A program made the position numbers and the translations under genes. DNA of 64,000 nt. Origin: Galerina marginata (taxonomy: Eukaryota > Basidiomycota > Agaricomycetes > Agaricales > Galerinaceae). The notes under the pieces were generated by a model, which saw only the letters and a list, made by a program, of their open reading frames with translations, did no database searches and had not been told where the DNA came from. The stretch lies in contig JAECYW010000006.1 in the NCBI GenBank assembly GCA_023014335.1, positions 248,001-312,000 of the forward strand. Reading direction: 5' to 3'. Shown piece after piece: positions 58,080 through 64,000 of this stretch. Every line of letters starts with the position of its first letter. Position 1 is the first letter of the stretch.

Positions 58080-60868
58080 CGATAGATACAGAGACGCCGA
58101 TAAAGTATCTAAAAGAATTATAACCTTTACAGCCGGAGTTGTCGAGCAATGAAAACAATTCAACTGACCTATTTTCGAACATTCTTGAACCTTGGACTTG
58201 GGTGTTCCGATGTTCGAAGCATTTCAGCAGATAGTCAGATCGATAGGTATGGTAACAACGACACGAGAACTGAAATAATCTCGCAGTTAACCCAAGACTT
58301 GAGAGATCAACATCATACCCTGGGGGAGGAGGAAGGTTGTTTCTCGGAAAACATTCCGGAGGCCTTTCGCGGGGAACGTAGACACGATTCGATAGCTCCA
58401 AGGACGCTGATCGAGGATCTGAAATAATTATAACGATTACAACCGGCATTGACAAGCAGTGAAGTTAACTCTCTGACCTATTTTCGGACATTTTGACGTT
58501 CGTTCTTCGGTGTTCCGATGTTCGAAGCGTTCTAGCGAATATCCAGGTCAATGGTTATGGTAACAACAACACAAGAAGTGAAAGAATCTCGCAGTTAGCC
58601 CAAAAATTGACTGACTTGAGATATCAACATCATACCTTGGGGGAGGAGGAAGGTCATCTCCGAGAAAGGGATCCGAAAGGTTGGTAATGTGAGCTTGGAT
58701 ACGAAACAATAGCGCCATCAAATGGTGTTAAATCTATTAAGAAATTAGGACAATTGTGGCCGGCATTATTGCACAGCAAACAAAATTCGACTTACCTATT
58801 TTCGGACATTCTTAACTTTGGTCTTTGGTGTTCCTACATCCAAAGCGCACTAAAGAATGCATTCCGGTGATGTGCACCACACTAATGATACGAGAACTAA
58901 AAAGATTTTAACCTTAGCTTCAGAAGTGACTGAGAGACAAGGTGATAGTCATACCTTGCGGAAGGAGGAAGACCATTCCTGGGGAAGCGTTCCGAAGGGC
59001 TAACAGCATGATCATAGACACGTTTCGATAGCGCTAGAGACTGTGGTTAAGGATCTAAAAGAATTAGAAGAATTCATGCCGGTGTTGTTGCACTATGAAC
59101 GAAATTGAACTTACCAATTTTTGGACATTTTGGTCTTTGTTCTGTGGTGTTCCTACATTCAAAGCGCTCCAACGAATGCATTCGGGTGATGTGCGTAACA
59201 CTAACGATACGAGAGCTGAAAAGAATTCGATCTTAGCATAAGAACTGGCTGAGAGACAAGGTGATAGTCATACCCTGGAGGGGGAGGAAGACCGTTCCTG
59301 GGGAAACGTTCCGAAGGGCCAATAACGCGAGTAAGAACACCTTTAGATAGCGCCAGAGACGATGGTTGAGGATCTGAAAAAATGAGGGGGGTTCATACCA
59401 ACATTGCTGCACTATGAACGAAATTCGACTTACCCATTTTCGGAGATTTTGATCTTTGATCTTTGGCCTTCCTACATCCAAAGCGCTCGAACGAATGCAT
59501 TCGGGTGATGCGTGCGACACTAACGACACGAGAGCCGAAAAGAATTGGGCCTTAGCTTAAGAATTGACTGAGAGACAAGTTGATAGTCATACCTTGGGGG
59601 AGGAGGAAGGACATCTCCGGGAAAACGATCCGAAAGATTGGTGACCTGAGCGTGAACACGAAACGATAGCGCCATTGAACAGTGTGAAGGCTACGAAAAA
59701 ATCGGGGAAATCGGGGCTGGCGTCGTTGCACAGTGAACAAAATTTGACTTACCCGTTTTCGGACATTTTGACCTTTGTTCTTTGGTGTTCCGACATCCAA
59801 AGCACTCGAACGAATGCATTCGGCTAATGCATGCGATAGTAACAATACGAACACTGAAAAGAATTCGGCATTAGCCTAAGAAACGGCTGAGAAACAAGGT
59901 GATAGTCATACACAGGGGGAGGAGGGAGGTCATTCCTGGGGAAACGTTCTGGAGGGCTAATAGCGTGAGTGAGGACTCGTTTCGATAGCGCCAGAGACGA
60001 TTGTTGAAAATCTGAAAAAATGAGGAGGGTTCATACCAACATTGCTGCACTATGAACGAAATTCGACTTACCCATTTTCGGAGATTTTGATCTTTGATCT
60101 TTGGCCTTCCTACATCCAAAGCGCTCAAACGAATGCATTAGGGTGATGCGTGCGACACTAATGACACGAGAGCTGAAAATATTTCGACCTTAGAATAAGA
60201 ATTGACTGAGAAACATGGTGATAGTCATACCTTGGGAGAGGAGGAAGGTCATTCCTGGGGAAACGTTCCGAAGGGCTAATAAGGTGAATAATGACTCGTT
60301 TCGATAGCGCCAGAGACAGTGATTAAGGATCTGAATGAATGAAAAGGATTCATACTGGCGTCGTTGCACTATGAACAAAGTTCAACTTACCCGTTTTCGG
60401 ACTTCTTGACCTTTGTTCTTTGGTGTTCCTACGTCCAAAGCGCTCAAACGAATGCATTCAGCTGATGGGTGCGACACTAACGACACAAGAATTGAAAAGA
60501 CTTTAGTCTTAGGTTCAGAACTGACTGAGAAACAAAGTGATAAACATACCTTGGGGGAGGAGGAAGGTCATTCCGGGAAAACGATCCGAAAAGTTGATGA
60601 CGTGAGCGTCAACACGACTCGATAGCGCGATCAAACAGTGCTAACGCTATGAGAAAAAGTAGGGCGATCGGTGCTGGGGTCTTGCACAATGAACAAAGTT
60701 TGACTTACCCATTTTCGGACATTTTACAGGCCCCACATTGGTGTTCGTACATCCAAATCACCCCAACAAATGCATTCTAGTGATGTATGCGACACTAACG
60801 ATACGAACACTGAAGACATTCCGTTCTTAGCTGCAGAACTGACTGAGAGACAAGGTGATAATCATACC
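58080..60868 (-). repeat. Nine-unit 319-bp array of duplicated exon pairs
   Basis: The anchor CATACC (on plus, the reverse complement of the GTATG donor) lies at 58314, 58631, 58950, 59269, 59588, 59907, 60226, 60545 and 60863. Spacings are 317, 319 (six times) or 318. On the minus strand each unit has block A (101 nt, for example 59534-59434), a 60-bp spacer, block B (100 nt, 59373-59274) and a 58-bp spacer. The A donor and B donor have GT in 9 of 9 units, the B acceptor has AG in 9 of 9, and the A acceptor in about 6 of 9. A+B = 201 nt, so splicing keeps frame. In-frame stops occur in several units in each frame. The unit next to the gene supplies its last exons. Confidence 0.8.
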
Positions 60869-62207
60869 TTGAGGGAGGAGGAAGGCTATTGCTGGGGAAA
60901 CGTTCCGAAGGGCTAACAGCCCCATTTCTTTCAATGGAATATGAATTTGTCTGGTATGGATCAGTGTCTGTATACCATTTTTTAATCAGCTTTCTGTCGC
61001 TTGCCACTTGCTGGTCACCATCCGCGGCGCGGTCAGCGGCGCCACCACGAGGGCGCCTCTCACTTGACAATTTCCCTCTTCGATTTTTTCCCTTTTGAAC
61101 CAAAGCATTTGTAGGCGCAATTTCGAGCTTTGAATCGCTAGCTCGCTCCGCGTTTCCAGGCTCTGGGGAACTTTTTTCGACGGCGCTGTAAATGTATAAA
61201 GGAGTAAATAATGAAAATCTTTTGAAAACGATTTATGAATTTTACCCCCACGCATCGCCGTTACCCGGCGGAATTTCAGGCTTCTTTTTCTTGTTCTTGT
61301 TCTTTTTCGCTTTTCCCTCCGGTGCGAGAACCGGTTCGGGTACAATTTTGGGAATTGGGTTCCAAGTCAGTGCTTCGCGCAAATTGCTCGAGTGGAAAGC
61401 GCCAATATCGCGGTCAAACCATTCGAGGTGCACGCCCAGAGCCGTGGATTGCCTTTCATATTCTGGTAAGAGACTGTCGAGACTGCATTCACAGTTGATG
61501 ACGAACAGCTGTAGGGTTACGATTTGCCTCTTCCAGTTCTAATATGTGATTGATTGTACTTACCTGCGGCACTCTAGATTCAGCGGCTGTGGGATGAGAT
61601 TCTGACATTATCGCATGGAAAGTGCCCACAGAGTGAAGAGCCGTAGCTTCGCCTAATTCAAAAGCGCACAAGTTCAACTTGAATGACACGGTGACGATAT
61701 TGCTTACAGCACTTTGCAAATAGCTTGACAGTAACGGCCCGGGAAAGAAAGAAAAGAAGATTAACCCTAGATTAGCACTTAGCGCTAAATCACCGCTCCT
61801 GCACTTCCAAATGGACAGAAAAAAGGGTATGGCTCTGGGAAGGTATCCTAAAAGCAAACGGAGGTCTACGAGATCGTTTTGTCCCGCCAGAATTGTCAAA
61901 TGTTGGGTGAATGGACGGGAACTCAATTTAGGGTTACGTAGGACTGACCAATAATGATGGGAATCCCTAAAACGGTCCTGAGAGCGTCTACAATTAGGAT
62001 TTGAGGTTAGAGGGGGGAGGCCTCGTTCAAACCAAAGTTTGAAAACGACGCCACCACCATCTGCGGAGCGTAGATCGGAAGATCTGTCACTCGGCCTCCC
62101 GGCATCTGTCTGAAAATGATGTTTAGAAAATAATCTGCGTTTCTAAAGGCGGCGGGAAGTCACCCATTCTCTCGACCCAGCCAAATTTTTGGCCTTGTTA
62201 TGCTCAT
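60758..62207 (-). CDS. Seven-exon protein of unknown function; last exons come from the array
   Basis: Exons (minus): 62207-62164, 62109-62033, 61987-61949, 61847-61564, 61508-61246, 61185-60868 and 60809-60758. Introns are 54, 45, 101, 55, 60 and 58 bp, all GT-AG. Phases close exactly and the total of 1077 nt gives 358 residues. The N-terminus reads MSITRPKIWLGRENGQMPGG, then ALRTVLGIPIIIG. A hydrophobic middle (YLPRAIPFFLSIWKC to AFELGEATALHSVGTFHAIM) is followed by LLPEYERQSTALGVHLEWFD, a Lys-rich run (GKAKKNKNKKKKPE), a possible nuclear or nucleolar signal, and PSERFPSNSLPPPS at the exon 6 end. Exon 6's 3' end and exon 7 are array blocks B and A; the stop TGA lies in block A (60760-60758). 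Family not recognised. Confidence 0.65.
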
Positions 62208-64000
62208 TTAGCCGGCAATGCCGGAGTCTATTTTTGGTCTGCTTCTATTTCTGTCGTTGTCGGTGTTCCTCTCACCACCATTCACACTCCCGCCTCCACC
62301 GTCTCTCCTCGATTGGGCACACTGCCAATGCCTCCGCCCTCCTATGTCGTCGATTAATCCATGTACGCGTCGCCTTGTTGACCGCCATGGATGTGCTCAA
62401 TCCCAGTGAAAGTCGATCATGAGCTGGTCTGCGAATATATGAGATTAGTCGAGCTTGCAGATAAACACAGACAATCACTACTATTTACCATCTGCAGATT
62501 TTTTTCTGCGGATTTCGGGCAATCTGCGCAAGGGTTATGTTCTTGTTTATGGATTTTTCTGCTGTCTGCTGAGTCCATCTGAGGTGTTCTGGGAATAAAT
62601 GTACAATTGGAGAACAGTATCGAATACATCCCTGTACATGTACGCTACAAATCTAATAATCTGCGAGGATCCGCACCTCTGCGTTCTTCTTGGTAGTTTC
62701 CGCCCTGGCCAATCTGCTCCCTACTCCATCGACTCCAATTATTTCTAGATACCACCCTAGGGCGATACTCAGTAAGAGCTACAACTAGAAACGACGGCGT
62801 CACTCACTGTTCAGAAGATGTAGGGTCCGAGAGATATTCCTGGGCTTTAATTACATCCCTGTTTCATTCTTCAATGTAACAAAACATTAGTAAGGTTCGC
62901 TGGTTATGATCAAGCCTTATATTCACTCACCATATATCTCGGGATCGGGAAGGTCGTGTATTTAACTCCACGAAGGCGACGACCGTAAGACTGCAGGGAA
63001 TTTTATGTTAGATGCCGGCTGGGAACTCTTGAAACGTACCAAGCGGTTGCAACGGCTGCCGCAGTGCATTGTCTTCACCTTGATTTCATGGCACGGAGGT
63101 GCGAAGAAAACGAGGGAAAATGCGAACAAAATGTCGCTTCAACAAAAAAATCAAAAAGAGTACTTATAAGTAAAACGAATGGAATGCTCACCTGGATGCG
63201 AATCTCCGCCAACGCGGAAAAGCTCTCAAGTTCCGAGAATCCTAAGCAGCTCTTAAAGGGTGAGAGCGCTGTTACTTGCTACGAAATAGGTGAAATCCGG
63301 GTATTCACTAATCCTAGCCCCCAAGAAAGCGCATATAACCGACTTGAACATTATTGAGTTCAAATACAGGTAATATTGATATAAGGACTTACTCGCCTGA
63401 GAATGGGACCCAACTGTTCAGCATCTAAAACTTTGTCCTACTAGCGGCTTGCTGGGGAGGGATTCTGGACGGGATCAGTGCATTGTCGATGACGAAGGGC
63501 AAGGTAAAGGGGGACCAGATGATGGGAGGGAAGAAAGGAGGAAATGGGAGAGTTGGAATATACGTCGTTGTATATATGAAAAAATCGAACGCACGGACCT
63601 TGTAAAGAGTACTCGAGAGTCGAGGCGATGAGATGCAGGAACAGAAGAAGGAACCACAGAAAACGAGCAGAGTTGAGATGCAAAGAAGTTGATGTGATGC
63701 TGAATTTGGAACTCGGAGATTTGTCTGCTGATGGCAGTCGCAGAAATCCCATCGCATCACAGACTCCCGCAGAAGCTGTCCTAGTGCGCAGACGGGCTCA
63801 GACCAACGCATGACCGACTTTCACTGGGGCTCAATCCCCACCTCGTCGACAAGGATGGTGCGGCCCTATTACCAGGTCCGCCGTTACTGCCTCCTCCACC
63901 TGCGTCGACGTGGCTAACGCAGCTTCGTGTCCGCTTTTTCAGCCACCGTGGATATGGTCAATCCCGCTAATTGCAATGTTAATACGTACGTGGACTTCTT
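62208..64000. other. Mostly unassigned sequence
   Basis: Short frames on both strands, such as 63064-63357 plus (97 codons, charged, no motif) and 63425-63811 minus (pyrimidine-driven). Around 62490-62560 a motif TCTGCGGATTT/AATCTGCGC recurs. No gene can be supported; the upstream region of the gene starting at 62207 (on minus) lies here. Confidence 0.25.

Noticed and set aside
58080..60868. CRISPR array
   Set aside because: Units are 319 bp with exon-like structure, not short direct repeats with unique spacers, and the organism is eukaryotic.

Overview
The window looks like a repeat-rich, gene-poor stretch of a filamentous basidiomycete genome, probably an agaricomycete. Three things point there: introns are short (about 45-65 bp, GT-AG), the retroelements are a chromodomain Ty3 element and a Ty1/copia element with a fungal-type primer site, and the recognisable genes (F-box-like, MYND, Psd2-type phosphatidylserine decarboxylase, SET) are typical of that group. 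I saw no tRNA or rRNA gene, no CRISPR and no operon.

Layout. 0.7-2.1 kb: F-box-like gene. 3.2-4.3 kb: foldback miniature elements. 4.9-5.9 kb: intact three-exon gene with two MYND fingers. 6.6-7.9 kb: array of about 300-bp modules. 8.1-9.0 kb: perfect 132-bp tandem duplication and a 595-bp foldback element. 12.2-16.9 kb: C2-domain phosphatidylserine decarboxylase gene with several frame breaks. 18.4-19.2 kb: non-autonomous Mutator-like element with a 9-bp target duplication. 23.4-24.5 kb: SET-domain gene (minus). 29.3-30.7 kb: degenerate mobile-element-like gene. 31.2-35.0 kb: gag-less Ty3 chromovirus pol with one frameshift. 38.9-39.5 kb: inverted relatives of the 6.6-kb module. 39.8-40.6 kb: inverted duplicate of the 3' half of the MYND gene, now broken. 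42.9-43.7 kb: another short array. 44.5-46.7 kb: 3'-truncated copia element with its 5' LTR. 47.7-49.0 kb: second F-box-like gene. 50.5-52.8 kb: uncertain exon cluster. 54.5-56.8 kb: multi-exon gene of unknown function. 57.2-57.6 kb: fragment resembling a Plavaka/KDZ-type transposase. 58.1-62.2 kb: a seven-exon gene of unknown function followed by a striking array.

The most unusual object is at 58.1-60.9 kb: nine units with a 319-bp period. Each unit holds two exon-like blocks (101 + 100 = 201 nt, exactly 67 codons) separated by intron-like spacers of 60 and 58 bp, with minus-strand GT and AG sites kept in nearly every unit. The unit nearest the gene supplies the last two exons of the reconstructed gene at 62207-60758, so the array reads as repeated duplication of the terminal exon pair of that gene. 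The other arrays, at 6.6, 39 and 43 kb, may be a related phenomenon.

Most of the remaining sequence is intergenic, low-complexity or old repeat. All exon structures were assembled by eye from splice consensus and frame continuity, without transcripts or database searches.
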